DNA of 64,000 bases from Myxocyprinus asiaticus (GCF_019703515.2 NC_059362.1:45847826-45911825); one strand, 5' to 3'; numbered from the stretch's first letter, positions 49,801 to 59,982 are shown. Program-made: numbers and translations. The notes: generated by a model not told the origin, from the sequence alone.

Positions 49801-52800
49801 AAAGTGAAATCAGAAAAATAAGAAAAACAAAACATACATTTTTGGCTCAATTTTTATTTATTTTTTAGCAGCTTCTTAGGCTGAGACTCTCATAATTTAT
49901 CATAATCTATATCATTAAAAAATGTGAAAAGGGGGCCTGGGTAGCTCAGTGGTAAAGACGCTGGCTACCACCCCTGGAGTTCGCTAGTTCAAATCCCAGG
50001 GCGTGCTGAGTGACTCCAGCCAGGTCTCCTAAGCAACCAAATTGGCCCAGTTGCTAGGGAGGGTAGAGTCACATGGGGTAACCTCCTCATGATTGCTATA
50101 ATGTGGTTCGTTCTCAGTTGGGCACGTGGTGAGTTGAGCATGGATGCCGTGGAGAATAGCATGAAGCCTCCACACGTGCTATGTCTCCGTGGTAACACGC
50201 TCAACAAGCCACGTGATAAGATGCGCGGATTGACGGTCTCAGACACAACTGAGATTTGTCCTCCGCCACCCGGACTGAGGCACATCACTACGCCACCACA
50301 AGGACTTAAAAAGCACACTGGGAATTGGGCATTCCAAAAGGGGAGACGTTTTTTTTCTTTTTAAAGTTTTCTATATTTGTCGAGTTATAAGCCTTTAATT
50401 TTGGGTGTGCTACTGAAACGGGAAATCTTTAAAAACACCTTCAGAGCTTAAAGGGTTAATGGTTTTAGAGGATTTTTTTAAAGGACCAGCTGGGAGGCTA
50501 GCTAAACCTGATTAAACCAGCCAAAACCAACAAACCAGGGGGCCTGGGTATCTCAGCGAGTATTGACGCTGACTACCACACCTGGAGTCGTGAGTTTGAA
50601 TCCAGGGCGTGCTGAGTGAATCCAGCCAGGTCTCCTAAGCAACCAAATTGGCCCGGTTGCTAGGGAGGGTAAAGTCACATGGGGTAACCTCCTCGTGGTC
50701 GCAATTAGTGATTCTCGCTCTCAATGGGGCGTGTGGTAAGTTGTGCGTGGATCGTGGAGTGTAGCATGAGCCTCCACATGCTGTGAGTCTCCGCGGTGTC
50801 ATGCACAACAAGTCACGTGATAAGATGCACGGATTGACGGTCTCAGAAGCGGAGGCAACTGAGACTTGTCCTCCGCCACCCGGATTGAGGTGAGTAACCA
50901 CGCAACCACAAGGACCTACTAAGTAGTGAGAATTGGGCGTCCCAACATTGGGAGAAAAGGGAGAAAAAATAAATAAAAACAGAGGTTTTTTTCCATCAGG
51001 GTAGAGCAGTAATAATGATTATTAACATGTGCAAACGGGCTAAAGTTAGGGTTAAAGATTGGCTTTTTTTTTTTTTTTAGAAAGTTTTAACAGAGTTAAT
51101 TCAACACTGCCCTTACAAAATGTTTGTTTCCACCAAAATAATATAGTTACTGTTACTTCAGTAAACCTGTACATACAATAAACTTGCCATTTGGAAAGCA
51201 CTGTTTGAAGTCGATCCACATTCATTTATTCTAGTTTATAGTAACAATAACAGAAGTAACTGGTATTTTTCAGTAAAGTATGGTCACCATGGTAAATATT
51301 TGTTCTTACAACAGGCTTCTCTAATCAAATATTAGTGTATTTTTATTAGAATGCACTATGTATGTGTGTGTCTGTGTGTGTATGTATGTGTGTGTATAAC
51401 TATTTTTTATTATTATCTATGTCTTGCTGCTGTTTTTGTATTGATGTACACTGGAAGCTCCTGTCACCAAGATAAATTCCTTGTGTGTAAGCATACTTGG
51501 CAATAAAGCTCATTCTGATTCTAAAATAAACCTTGTTTGCAAGGATATTGGTTAAACAGTGCAGAATTCTTTGTGCATATATTATCGTTTCTAACCGTTA
51601 GTGTGTACTATAATACTCTTTTGAGCTCTTAACTTCTATGACATCACTGATCGCCTGAACTTTGCTCAATGATATAATCCATCAGCAACATGATCAAATG
51701 CATGTTAAGAAACTAGTACATATGTAAATTCAGCATGCATCAACAAACAAACATAGTGAGTGTGTGACCCTATCTTGACCATGTGCAAAACATGTGACTT
51801 CGCTCTGTAGTGTAATTAATACACTGTACACACAGTACTGACCTGAGCATGACCTCATGATAGAGTTCATTTGGCACATGTGCATGACACTCTCTTACAT
51901 TCATGGAAACATTGTGTTCTCACCACTAACTGACAAGACATTAAGGCTGTGTCTCAGAACCTAGATAGCTACCTACCTAGGCAGCATTTTGTACATCACA
52001 GACCATTCCGAGTCAACTGTGCCCAGATTCGCTGCTGGATGATTCCTGAAAATGCAGCTTACTAGGTTTTTAGATACCCAAAAACGCTGTGTACATATTC
52101 AGCTCTCTAGATTTTGAGACACATACCCCTGAAAATGCTGTCTAGGTAGTCAGCTCAATTGGTTTTGAGCCACCCCAAAAATGCTGTCTAAAAAAAGTCA
52201 ACTTTCTAGATTTTGAGTCACATGCCCAAACATTTTGCCTAAGTCGGTCGTTCACTACGTTTTGGAAAACATGCCAAAAAATGCTGTCTAAAAAGTCAGC
52301 TCACTAAGCTTTTGAGATGCATGCAAAAAACAATTGTCTAGGTAGGTAGCTCACTAGGTTTTGAGACACATAGCCTACAGTCCGTATGTTTACTCACCCT
52401 TATCTGAGAATGTAAACGTTTTAAACACACGCTCAAAATTGCTGTTTACATAGCTATGATGATTTTGAGACACATAGCCGAAAATGCTGTCTAGATAGTC
52501 GGCTTTCTACATTTTGAGTCACATGTCCATAAATTCAGCCAAAGTCATCCATACGTTTTGGAAAACATGCCAGAAAAATGCTGTCTAAAAAGTCAGCTCA
52601 CTAAGCTAATTAGACGCATTCAAAAAATTCTGTTGATACACAGTTCCAAAAATGCTGTCTAGGTAGTCAGCTCACTAGGTTTTGAGACACACAGCCTGAA
52701 GTTCACGTTTATTCGCTTTCATCTGAGAATGTAAAGGTTTTAAACATACACCCCAAAAATTCTTACTGGGTAGTAAGCTCAGCAGATTATGAGTCAAAGC

Positions 52801-54647
52801 CCAAAAATGCTGTCTACATAGCCATGTTGTCAAGGTGGTAGTCAGCTAACTGCATTTTGGAAAACATGCCCAAAAATGCTGTCTATGTAGTCAGCTCACT
52901 TGGTTTTGAAACACCCCAAAAATGCTGTCTACATAGCCAGCTCAGTAGCTTTTGAGACACATGCCCAAAAATGCAGTCTAGATAGTTAGCTTAATGGTTT
53001 TTGAGACGCAACCCCAAAAATGCTGTCTACATTTTGAGTCACAAGCTGAAAATGTCTGTCTGGGTAGTCAGCTCACTAGGCTTTGAGACACACAGCATGA
53101 AGTCCATACATTTACTCACTTTCATCTGAGAATGTAACTGTTTTAAACGCTTGCTCCAGAAATCCTGTCTAGGTAGTAAGCTCACCAGATTTTAAAACAC
53201 AGCACAAAAATGCTGTCTACATAGTTAGCTCTCTAGATACATAGTCGAAAATGCTGTCTAGTAAGCCAGTTCACTAGCTTTTGAGAACACATGCCCAAAA
53301 TGCTGTCTATATAGTCAGCTCAACAGGTTTTGAGACCCCAAAAATGCTGTCTAGGCAGTCAGTTCACTAGTTTTTGGACACATACCCAAATATTCTGTCT
53401 AAGGAGGTTGTTCATTGTGTTTTAGGAAAACATGCTGAAACATGCTGTCTTGATAGTAAGCTCACTAGGTTTTGAGACACATGCCAACAAAAGCTTTCTA
53501 CAAAGTCAGATTTCTACATTTTGAAACGCATGCCCGAAAATGTTGTCTAGGTAGTCAGCTCACTGGATTTTGGACACATTCTACAAAGTACGCTCACTAA
53601 GTTTGAGAACACATCCCCCAAAAAATCTGTCTAGGAAGGTAGCTCACAATGTTTTGGAAAGACATGCCCCAAAATACTATTTAGGTAGTCAGCTCAATAG
53701 GTTTTGAGTCACCCCCAAAAATGCTGTCTACAAAGTCAGCTTTCTACGTTTTGATACACATAACCAAAAATGCTGTCTAGATAGTTAGCACACTGGGTTA
53801 AGCAAAAGCCCAAAATGCTGTCTTGATAGTACGTTCACTAGGTTGAGACACAGGCAAAAAAATGCTGTCTACAAAGTAAGCTCTCCATGTTTTTGAGCAC
53901 ACATCCCCAAAAAAGCTGTCTAGGTAGTCAGCTCACTGGGTTTTGGACACATTCCCAAAAATTCTGCCTAAGTAGATTGTTTACTACATTCTGGAAAACA
54001 TGCCCAAACATGCTGTCTTGATAGTAAGCTCACTAGGTTTTGAGACACATGCCAAAAAAAAAAAGCTGTCTACAAAGTCAGCTTTCTACATTTTGAGAGG
54101 CATGCCCGAAAATGTTGTCTAGGTAGTCAGCTCACTAGGTTTTGGCACATTCCCAAAAATTCTACCTAAATAGGTTGTTCACTACGTTTTGGAAAACATG
54201 CCCAAACATGCTGTCTATAAAGTTCACACACCCAAAAACTCATTCCCAAAAACTCTCTAGCAACTCACAATCTGAGTAGTCAGCTCAGTGGGTTAAGTAA
54301 GAGCCCAAAATGCTGTCTTGATAGTACGCTCACTAGGTTGAGACACATGCCCAGAAATGCTGTCTAGGTAGTCAGCACACATGCAGCCCATACTCGCCGT
54401 CATCTGAGAATCTGAAGTTCTCCAGGAACAGCAAACAGTCGCTCAGTCCCGCAAACAGGGAAAATCCTCCGCCGAACGGGTTGTCCCGGAAGAACAGTTC
54501 AAACACGGCCGGCTCGTTGTGTCTGCCCGCGCGCCAGTACGCGTATGACATTGTGAACTGGTACAGATCCGTGAGTAACGGCGGAACCCGCTTCAGAACG
54601 GAGGGTGTGAGAGCCGGACACGCTTCATTCCCCTCCGAAGTCGCCAT
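39275..54647 (-). CDS. naprt: Nicotinate phosphoribosyltransferase, 13 exons, complete
   Basis: Exons on the minus strand: 54647-54398, 47359-47232, 47151-47069, 45493-45363, 45245-45130, 44760-44567, 44323-44183, 42794-42710, 42553-42473, 42361-42259, 42037-41880, 39565-39458 and 39361-39275. They total 1665 nt, 554 residues plus TGA, close to the 538 residues of the human enzyme. The cytosolic enzyme makes nicotinate mononucleotide from nicotinate and PRPP with ATP hydrolysis, the first step of the Preiss-Handler route to NAD. Seen in the sequence: PLLTDLYQ with Tyr29, the GGFD segment, [11 protein letters not shown] whose His221 aligns with the autophosphorylated His, GVRLDSGDL at about 323-331 in the PRPP-binding region, GVGTHLVTC and a [17 protein letters not shown] loop. 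The ATG (MATSEGNE) has A at -3 and G at +4. Introns are GT-AG except intron 1, which needs a GC donor (GCGAGT at 54397). Introns hold an intact Tc1 transposase (intron 11), SINEs, nested transposons and a minisatellite (intron 1, 7.0 kb). Confidence 0.96.
40024..40069. repeat. (GT)n and (AC)n microsatellite pair
   Basis: A GT run (40024-40046) followed after a short CATACAT spacer by an AC run, able to fold back. It lies in naprt intron 11 beside the Tc1 copy. Confidence 0.9.
40119..41703 (-). mobile_element. Structurally complete Tc1-like transposon, copy A
   Basis: Terminal inverted repeats of about 205 bp begin CAGGTGCATCTCAATAAATT and match nearly perfectly at both ends. TA dinucleotides flank both ends (40117-40118 and 41704-41705). 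It lies in naprt intron 11 in the same orientation as the gene. Length is 1585 bp. A second copy is at 56259-57836. Confidence 0.95.
40400..41440 (-). CDS. Tc1-like DD34E transposase, uninterrupted
   Basis: An open frame of 346 codons with no stop. Residues 13-70 or so hold a paired-type helix-turn-helix ([27 protein letters not shown]) followed by a basic GRKKCGRKR segment that may serve as AT-hook or nuclear signal. The catalytic triad is visible: FSDESKF (first Asp), [10 protein letters not shown] (second Asp) and [11 protein letters not shown] (Glu), with exactly 34 residues between the second Asp and Glu. The VWRKGGEAH and [11 protein letters not shown] blocks typical of Tc1 are present. 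An internal Met (MGKTADLT) 12 codons later is the more usual Tc1 start. Whether it is catalytically active cannot be told from sequence. Confidence 0.93.
   Translation of the reverse strand: MVSQFGSLGYTIMGKTADLTVVQKTIIDTLLKEGKPQTFIAKEAGCSQSAVSKHVNRKLSGRKKCGRKRCTTNRENCSLMRIVKQNRFKNLGELHKEWTEAGVKASRATTHRRVKEFGYSCRIPLVKPLLNHRQHQRRLTWAKEKKNWTVAQWSKVLFSDESKFCISFGNQGPRVWRKGGEAHSPSCLKSSVKFPQSVMIWGAMSSAGVGPLCFLKSKVTAPVYQEILEHFMLPSADQLFKDADFIFQQDLAPAHTAKSTKSWLNDHGVGVLDWLANSPDLNPIENLWGIVKRKMRNKRPKIADDLKATVKETWASIPPQQCHKLIASMPRRIEAVIKAKGAPTKY
43217..43645 (+). repeat. tRNA-derived SINE, copy 4 (variant B), in naprt intron 7
   Basis: Complete head (GGGTAGCTCAGCAAG, GAGTTCGAATTC) and variant B body, A-rich tail. 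It is antisense to naprt. Confidence 0.8.
43772..43850. repeat. (AT)39 microsatellite in naprt intron 7
   Basis: About 78 bp of uninterrupted AT, self-complementary. A frame reading IYIYIY through it is an artefact. Confidence 0.95.
45519..45684 (-). repeat. 5'-truncated SINE (variant A) directly before naprt exon 4
   Basis: Only the 3' part of the SINE is present, ending in an A-rich tail (minus strand) at 45519. It is in the sense orientation of naprt and leaves only 25 nt to the acceptor of exon 4 (exon starts at 45493). The splice branch point therefore lies in this short remnant or in the SINE tail. Confidence 0.85.
45840..46420. mobile_element. Relic of the piggyBac-like element seen at 35193
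   Basis: Inverse of much of 35500-36110 (for example CTCGTCCATAGACATTCAGT and GTAGGTGGCGCTCTAACACA). Terminal repeats are not preserved. It lies in naprt intron 3. Confidence 0.65.
47854..48288. mobile_element. 435-bp hAT-type MITE nested in copy 3
   Basis: Starts TAGGGGTGTAAAAACAT and ends TTGTTACATGCCAA, weakly inverted, with a perfect 8-bp duplication CTAATTAC at 47846-47853 and 48289-48296. Confidence 0.7.
48399..49546. mobile_element. 1148-bp non-autonomous hAT element nested in copy 3
   Basis: Inverted ends TAGTGTTGTCACGGTACC and GGTACCGAAGTACCAGTACT then TTTGACAACACTA. The 8-bp duplication CTAAAATC is perfect at 48391-48398 and 49547-49554, and the uninterrupted site (ACTAAAATCATGTCTG) is preserved in copy 1 near 7036. 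No transposase frame remains. Confidence 0.9.
49931..50346 (+). repeat. tRNA-derived SINE, copy 6 (variant A)
   Basis: Its head is closest of all copies to a real tRNA (GGGTAGCTCAGTGGTAAAGAC for the A-box region, 18-nt core; AGTTCAAATCCC for the B-box). Variant A body. It sits inside piggyBac-like copy 3 in naprt intron 1. Confidence 0.85.
50538..50975 (+). repeat. tRNA-derived SINE, copy 7 (variant B)
   Basis: Complete head and variant B body with an A-rich tail, about 80 bp to the right of the piggyBac-like element in naprt intron 1. Confidence 0.8.
50976..51954. other. Intronic DNA, no feature recognised
   Basis: Part of naprt intron 1; GT-rich near 51360-51398. No bounded repeat or exon seen. 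Confidence 0.5.
51955..54385. repeat. Degenerate minisatellite, about 49-bp unit, in naprt intron 1
   Basis: About 50 imperfect units with the recurring phrases ATGCTGTCTAGGTAGTCAGC and TCACTAGGTTTTGAGACACA and CCCAAAA. Units vary in length and are heavily diverged. The last unit (GCTGTCTAGGTAGTCAGCAC at 54359-54378) ends only about 20 nt from the exon 1 splice donor at 54397. Confidence 0.92.
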
Positions 54648-54735
54648 TTTCAGTTTTAATGTTCTCTTTCTCCCCCTTGCTGACTTCTAGTAATTCTCAA
54701 CTTTGCTTACAGTACCTTCTCACACGCAGCACACT

Positions 54736-54785
54736 CACGTGTACAGTGACCCTTCACTCGGTTCCTGCTGTTTCACTCTCCGCCC
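54736..54785 (-). promoter_or_regulatory. naprt: Probable naprt promoter region
   Basis: Within 90-140 nt before the naprt ATG lie a CACGTG E-box (54736-54741) and a GGGCGG-type GC box (minus strand, near 54780-54785). No TATA box is obvious. CpGs cluster over exon 1 and this flank, in contrast with the surrounding AT-rich DNA, fitting a housekeeping promoter. Confidence 0.4.
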
Positions 54786-54949
54786 AGATACTATTATGCG
54801 TTCTTAAATCACTCCTGTCACTGTTTGTAAACTCTAGAAAAGTTGCAACACTCTTCAAGTAGTGCAAATAATCTCGAGGCCAGTATTTTAGTGCTCCTTG
54901 ACTCTAAATAGCTCATTAAACCCATTTCGAATATCGTATAAATCATTAT

Positions 54950-54970
54950 AGATAGATAGATAGATAGATG
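54950..54970. repeat. (GATA)5 microsatellite
   Basis: Short GATA/TAGA tetranucleotide run upstream of naprt. Confidence 0.85.
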
Positions 54971-55377
54971 TTTTGGAGGAATGTTGATATTTCAACCTCA
55001 GTTCCTGTAATACATCTATAATACACTGTGTACACAAAATAGTTACACTCAGGACCTTCAGGACAAAAATGTCCCCATTAAAACATGAATGGCAATATTA
55101 GATCCCAGTGCAATTAAAGCATAAAATCATGAATTCTATGATATTATGCTTTCATTCCGGAGCCCTGGCTTCAAAATTTACATTTGTAATATTTTCCACC
55201 AGATGGCGCCATTTTTCTCACGTTTAGCCTATGGAGCAAATACAAGCTTTTCCCCTATTTTCTGTTTGCTGTATTATAGAGCACTGCAGGCCAATTGAAT
55301 AAATGATGCAGCTAAAATTGTGTGTGTGTGTGTGTTGGTATGGGTGTCAGAGTGTGTTTTGTATGTGTGTATTGAGA

Positions 55378-55412
<35 letters not shown>

Positions 55413-56258
55413 CAACAGTGGTATTATGTAAACAAACTGGTATTTAAAGGGTTAAAATCCTGAAAATGAATGAATATTTGGTAGTTTTGATCAGGACTGA
55501 TGTTGGTTAAAAAAATTAACTAATTGAAAGTGGAAAAATAATATTAATATATAATATTATTATGGCAGTTTTTTGACCCGGACATTTTTGTCCTTTAAGG
55601 ACCTCTTTTTTATTGACGCACAAGGGTTAAACTTTTCAATTAACATTGTAAATGTTTTTAATGAATTTGTTGTGCATGCTGACCTCAACACTTAGTGCAC
55701 AAAACACCACAGTGGTAACAATCAAAAGGTAATTATTATTTTTTTATCATGAACAGGTCATTTGGTGTAGAAAATGAACTTCAGACGACACAAAACAAGA
55801 AGTTTCTAAACGTATCAGCAAAATCAACAATAAAAACGGTGTAAATAAACTTGCAAACAGTGAAACCCCGCAAGCTCATTCATTTTTCAAGCCGTTGAAT
55901 GCTGGGAACCCCAGCTTTGAACAGTTAAGTAAAATGTACTTATTTTATTTACCTGTGAAATTTACTCAAATTAGCGAATAAAAATGACAAGGTTTTTTAC
56001 TTCAGGACTGATGCATGATGATGCATTAAAAAGGTAACAAACCATCATAAATAATATATACTTATAAGCTAGAGCATTCATTTTTACATTTAAGTACAAA
56101 TGTAGAATTTACTTAATATTTTCAAGTTCATACTTTAACTTATTCAATGCAGAAAGTGCATTAAGTGCTACTTGAGCATTTTTTCCATTGTATCCAAAAG
56201 TCTGAACTGAAGCCACTAGTGAAAATTACTTGAATGCTTCTTATATACACTGTATATA
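54971..56258. other. Intergenic DNA between the C8orf82 homolog and naprt
   Basis: Contains GT-rich runs at about 55319-55336 and 55379-55406. No gene is seen. Confidence 0.5.
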
Positions 56259-57836
56259 CAGGTGCATCTCAATAAATTAGAATGTTGTGGAAAAGTTCAT
56301 TTATTTCAGTAATTCAACTCAAATTGTGAAACCCATGTATTAAATAAATTCAATGCACACAGACTGAAGTAGTTTAAGTCTTTGGTTCTTTTAATTGTGA
56401 TGATTTTGGCTCACATTTAACAAAAACCCACCAATTCACTATCTCAAAAAATTAGAATATGGTGACATACCAATCAGCTAATCAACTCAAAACACCTGCA
56501 AAGGTTTCCTGAGCCTTCAAAATGGTCTCTCAGTTTGATTCACTAGGCTGCACAATCATGGGGAAGACTGCTGATCTGACAGTTGTCCAGAAGACAATCA
56601 CTGACACCCTTCACAAGGAGGGTAAGCCACAAACATTCATTGCCAAAGAAGCTGGCTGTTCACAGAGTGCTGTATCCAAGCATGTTAACAGAAAGTTGAG
56701 TGGAAGGAAAAAGTGTGGAAGAAAAAGATGCACAACCAACCAAGAGAACCGCAGCATTATGAGGATTGTCAAGCAAAATCGATTCAAGAATTTGGGTGAA
56801 CTTCACAAGGAATGGACTGAGGCTGGTGTCAAGGCATCAACCACACACAGACATGTCAAGGAATTTGGCTACAGTTGTCATATTCCTCTTGTTAAGCCAC
56901 TCCTGAACCACAGACAACATCAGAGGCGTCTTACCTGGGCTAAGGAGAAGAAGAACTGGACTGTTGCCCAGTGGTCCAAAGTCCTCTTTTCAGATGAGAG
57001 CAAGTTTTGTATTTCATTTGGAAACCAAGGTCCTAGAGTCTGGAGGAAGGGTGGAGAAGCTCATAGCCCAAGTTGCTTGAAGTCCAGTGTTAAGTTTCCA
57101 CAGTCTGTGATGATTTGGGGTGCAATGTCATCTGCTGGTGTTGGTCCATTGTGTTTTTTGAAAACCAAAGTCACTGCACCCGTTTACCAAGAAATTTTGG
57201 AGCACTTCATGCTTCCTTCTGCTGACCAGCTTTTTAAAGATGCTGATTTCATTTTCCAGCAGGATTTGGCACCTGCCCACACTGCCAAAAGCACCAAAAG
57301 TTGGTTAAATGACCATGGTGTTGGTGTGCTTGACTGGCCAGCAAACTCACCAGACCTGAACCCCATAGAGAATCTATGGGGTATTGTCAAGAGGAAAATG
57401 AGAAACAAGAGACCAAAAAATGCAGATGAGCTGAAGGCCACTGTCAAAGAAACCTGGGCTTCCATACCACCTCAGCAGTGCCACAAACTGATCACCTCCA
57501 TGCCATGCCGAATTGAGGCAGTAATTAAAGCAAAAGGAGCCCCTACCAAGTATTGAGTACATATACAGTAAATGAACATACTTTCCAGAAGGCCAACAAT
57601 TCACTAAAAATGTTTTTTTTATTGGTCTTATGCTGTATTCTAATTTTTTGAGATAGTGAATTGGTGGGTTTTTGTTAAATGTGAGCCAAAATCATCACAA
57701 TTAAAAGAACCAAAGACTTAAACTACTTCAGTCTGTGTGCATTGAATTTATTTAATACACGAGTTTCACAATTAGAGTTGAATTACTGAAATAAATGAAC
57801 TTTTACACGACATTCTAATTTATTGAGATGCACCTG
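56259..57836 (+). mobile_element. Structurally complete Tc1-like transposon, copy B
   Basis: Same family as 40119-41703, opposite orientation, about 205-bp terminal inverted repeats and TA at both flanks (56257-56258 and 57837-57838). Length 1578 bp. Right and left terminal repeats differ at only a few bases, which suggests recent movement. Confidence 0.95.
56522..57556 (+). CDS. Tc1-like DD34E transposase, uninterrupted, copy B
   Basis: 344 codons without a stop. Relative to the copy at 40400 it has about 15 substitutions and a two-residue deletion in the linker after KAS. All three catalytic motifs ([24 protein letters not shown]) and the Tc1 core blocks are intact. The copy A Leu in DWLANSPD is Pro here (DWPANSPD), the residue usually seen in Tc1 proteins, so copy B may be nearer the ancestral state at that site. 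Activity cannot be judged from sequence. Confidence 0.93.
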   Translation: MVSQFDSLGCTIMGKTADLTVVQKTITDTLHKEGKPQTFIAKEAGCSQSAVSKHVNRKLSGRKKCGRKRCTTNQENRSIMRIVKQNRFKNLGELHKEWTEAGVKASTTHRHVKEFGYSCHIPLVKPLLNHRQHQRRLTWAKEKKNWTVAQWSKVLFSDESKFCISFGNQGPRVWRKGGEAHSPSCLKSSVKFPQSVMIWGAMSSAGVGPLCFLKTKVTAPVYQEILEHFMLPSADQLFKDADFIFQQDLAPAHTAKSTKSWLNDHGVGVLDWPANSPDLNPIENLWGIVKRKMRNKRPKNADELKATVKETWASIPPQQCHKLITSMPCRIEAVIKAKGAPTKY

Positions 57837-58329
57837 TATATAAAAAAAAAAAGAGTATTAGCAATAAGAGCATTTAGTTCTCTCCGATTTTTGGCCCCCA
57901 CTTTATAACAAATATATTAGTTAACCAAAAGTCTAGTGAAATACTTCTATTTTCCCTTTATTTCTAACGTATCTAATGTACACATTTGCTCATTGCGTTG
58001 GGCTTAACATAACAGTTTGAATAAAATGTTTGAGAGAACAGGAGAATTTCTTTGTGTTTGCTTTAATGACGGCCAGCATTTGAGCCGGCACGGACTCTGA
58101 TGATCACTTTATCCAGCATGATTTGAGAACAATCCACAGAGCATCTTGTGTGAAATCTGTCTGTATGTAAAAACGAGCTCACAATTTTGTTAACATCTGA
58201 TTAGTGGCATAGAAATAGTAGATCATCTCTCTTCTTCATTTTAAATTAAACCTTGACTTTTTTTTTTTTTTTAAATACTAAAAGTGTTTATTATAAAAAC
58301 TACCATCTGGCTTCAGAAAACTTGAAATA
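57837..58329. other. AT-rich intergenic DNA
   Basis: A-run at 57844-57854 and T-run at 58259-58272. Nothing else supported. Confidence 0.5.
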
Positions 58330-59755
58330 CAGTGGCAAGAAAAAGTATGTGAACCCTTTGGAATTAGCTGGTTTTCTGCATTAATTGGTCATAAAATGTG
58401 ATCTCATCTTCATCAAAGTCACAAGTATAGACAAACACAATGTGCTTAAGCTAACAACACACAAACAATTATAATCTTTCATGTCTTAATTGAACACATC
58501 CCATTAAACATTCACAGTGCTGTGGAAAAAGTAAGTGAACCCTTGGATTTAATCACAGGTTGATTTTCCTTTGGCAGCAATAACCTCAGCCAAGTGTTTC
58601 CGGTAGCTGCGGATTAGACCTGCACAATGTTCAGAAGGAATTTTGGACCATTCTTCTTTACAGAACTGCTTCAGCTCAGTCATATTCTTAGGATGTCTGG
58701 TAAGAACGGCTCTCTTGAGGTCATTCCACAGCATCTCTATTGGGTTATGGTCTGGGCTCTGACTGGGACACTCCAAAAGTGGATTTTCTTTTTTTGAAGT
58801 CATTCTGTAGTGGATTTGCTTCAATGTTTAGGGTCATTGTCCTGCTGCATCACCCAACTTCTACTGAGCTTCAGCTGGCGCACAGCCATCCTGACATTAT
58901 CCTGTAGGATATCTTGATAAACTTGGGAATTAAGTACTCTCGATGATGACAAGCGATCCAGGCCCCATAGCAGCAAAGCAGCCCCAAATCATGATGCTCC
59001 CTCCATCGTACTTCACCATTGGCATGATGTTTTCATGTTGGTATGAGGTGCCCTTTTTACGACATATGTAGTGCTGCGTGTTCTTCCCAAACAATTCAAC
59101 CTTAGATTCATCAGTCCACAAAACATTTTCTCAGTAGCGTTGTGAAGTTTCAAGGTGGTCTTTGACAAACTTCAGGCGTGCAGCGATGATTTTGTTGGAA
59201 AGCTGCGGCTTCCTTCATGATGTCCTGCCATGGACACGATGCCTGTTTAATGTTTTCCGTATAGTAGACTCATGAACAGAGATGTTAACCAGTTCCAATG
59301 ATTCCTTTAAGTCTTTATCTGTCACTCTAGGGTTCATTTTAACCTCACTGGGCTTTCTGCGGTGTGCCCTTTGAGTCATCTTAGCTGGACGGCCACTTCT
59401 AGTGAGAGTACCTATAGTACTAAATCATCTCCATTTACAGATAATTTGTCTATGGACAGATGAATATCTAAGCTCTTCAAGATAACTTTGTAACCCTTTC
59501 CAGCTTTATGCAAAGCAACAATTCTTGATTGTAGAGCTTCTGAAATCTCTTTGCGAGGCATGGTCCACGTCAGCAGATGCTTCTTGTGAATAGCAAACCT
59601 AAAATGTTTGAGTGCTTTTTATAAGTCAAGGTAGCTCTAATCCAGACCGCCAATCTCATTTCATTAATTAGATGCCAGGTTTGCCAACCCGACTCTAATT
59701 AGTTTTGGTTGACGTCATTAGCCTAGGGGTTCACATACTTTTTCCAACCTACACT
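58330..59755 (-). mobile_element. Defective Tc1-like element (family 3), one end truncated
   Basis: Left end CAGTGGCAAGAAAAAGTATG with an inner block ATTCACAGTGCTGTGGAAAA. The right side stops at the inner block (TACTTTTTCCAACCTACACT then GTGAATG) without the outer repeat, so one end has been lost. Confidence 0.82.
58549..59570 (-). pseudogene. Tc1-like transposase relic (family 3)
   Basis: On the minus strand the N-terminal portion is badly decayed (about 59570-59160). Recognisable catalytic-domain pieces are MWTDESKVELFG with the first Asp and GGSIMIWGCFAAMG at 59121-58930, and the QSPDHNPIEMLW block with the Glu through AAKGKSTCD at 58824-58549. The segment with the second Asp is broken by frameshifts. 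Inactive. Confidence 0.85.
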
Positions 59756-59976
59756 GTGAATGATGTATTCAATATGTACAATACTGGAACAGAATATGGG
59801 TTTGGAGCAACAAGATTGTGAGTAAATATTGACGGAACTTTTTTTTTTCGGTAAACTATTACTTTAAGAAATTGGGACAGGCCATAAGACACATTATATA
59901 CATACATTTATTTGAATAGGATTTTAATGGTTGCATATGCAATCACACTCATAAAACTGTACTCAGACTTCTATAG

Positions 59977-59982
59977 TTTATT
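59977..59982 (-). terminator. c8orf82: Candidate polyadenylation signal of the C8orf82 homolog
   Basis: AATAAA on the minus strand, about 35 nt after the stop codon; a further TTTATT occurs near 59907. A short 3' UTR would result. Confidence 0.4.

Larger units (their letters stand above)
47496..50455. mobile_element. Piggybac-like element, copy 3, invaded by three younger elements
   Basis: Bounded by TTAA at 47492-47495 and 50456-50459, ends CCCTTTAAGCTTGG and GAGCTTAAAGGG. The framework matches 6406-7579 in the same orientation but is split by a hAT MITE (47854-48288), a larger hAT element (48399-49546) and a SINE (49931-50346). About 47690-47850 is sequence not shared with copy 1. All of it lies in naprt intron 1. 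Confidence 0.7.

Noticed and set aside
49931..50005. Functional tRNA gene in a SINE head
   Set aside because: A- and B-box-like segments are present, but the cloverleaf arms are degenerate and the segment is continuous with the SINE body in all copies.
54392..54397. Canonical GT donor (GA|GTATGG) for naprt exon 1
   Set aside because: It breaks the reading frame with exon 2 at 47359, and no alternative acceptor restores it.
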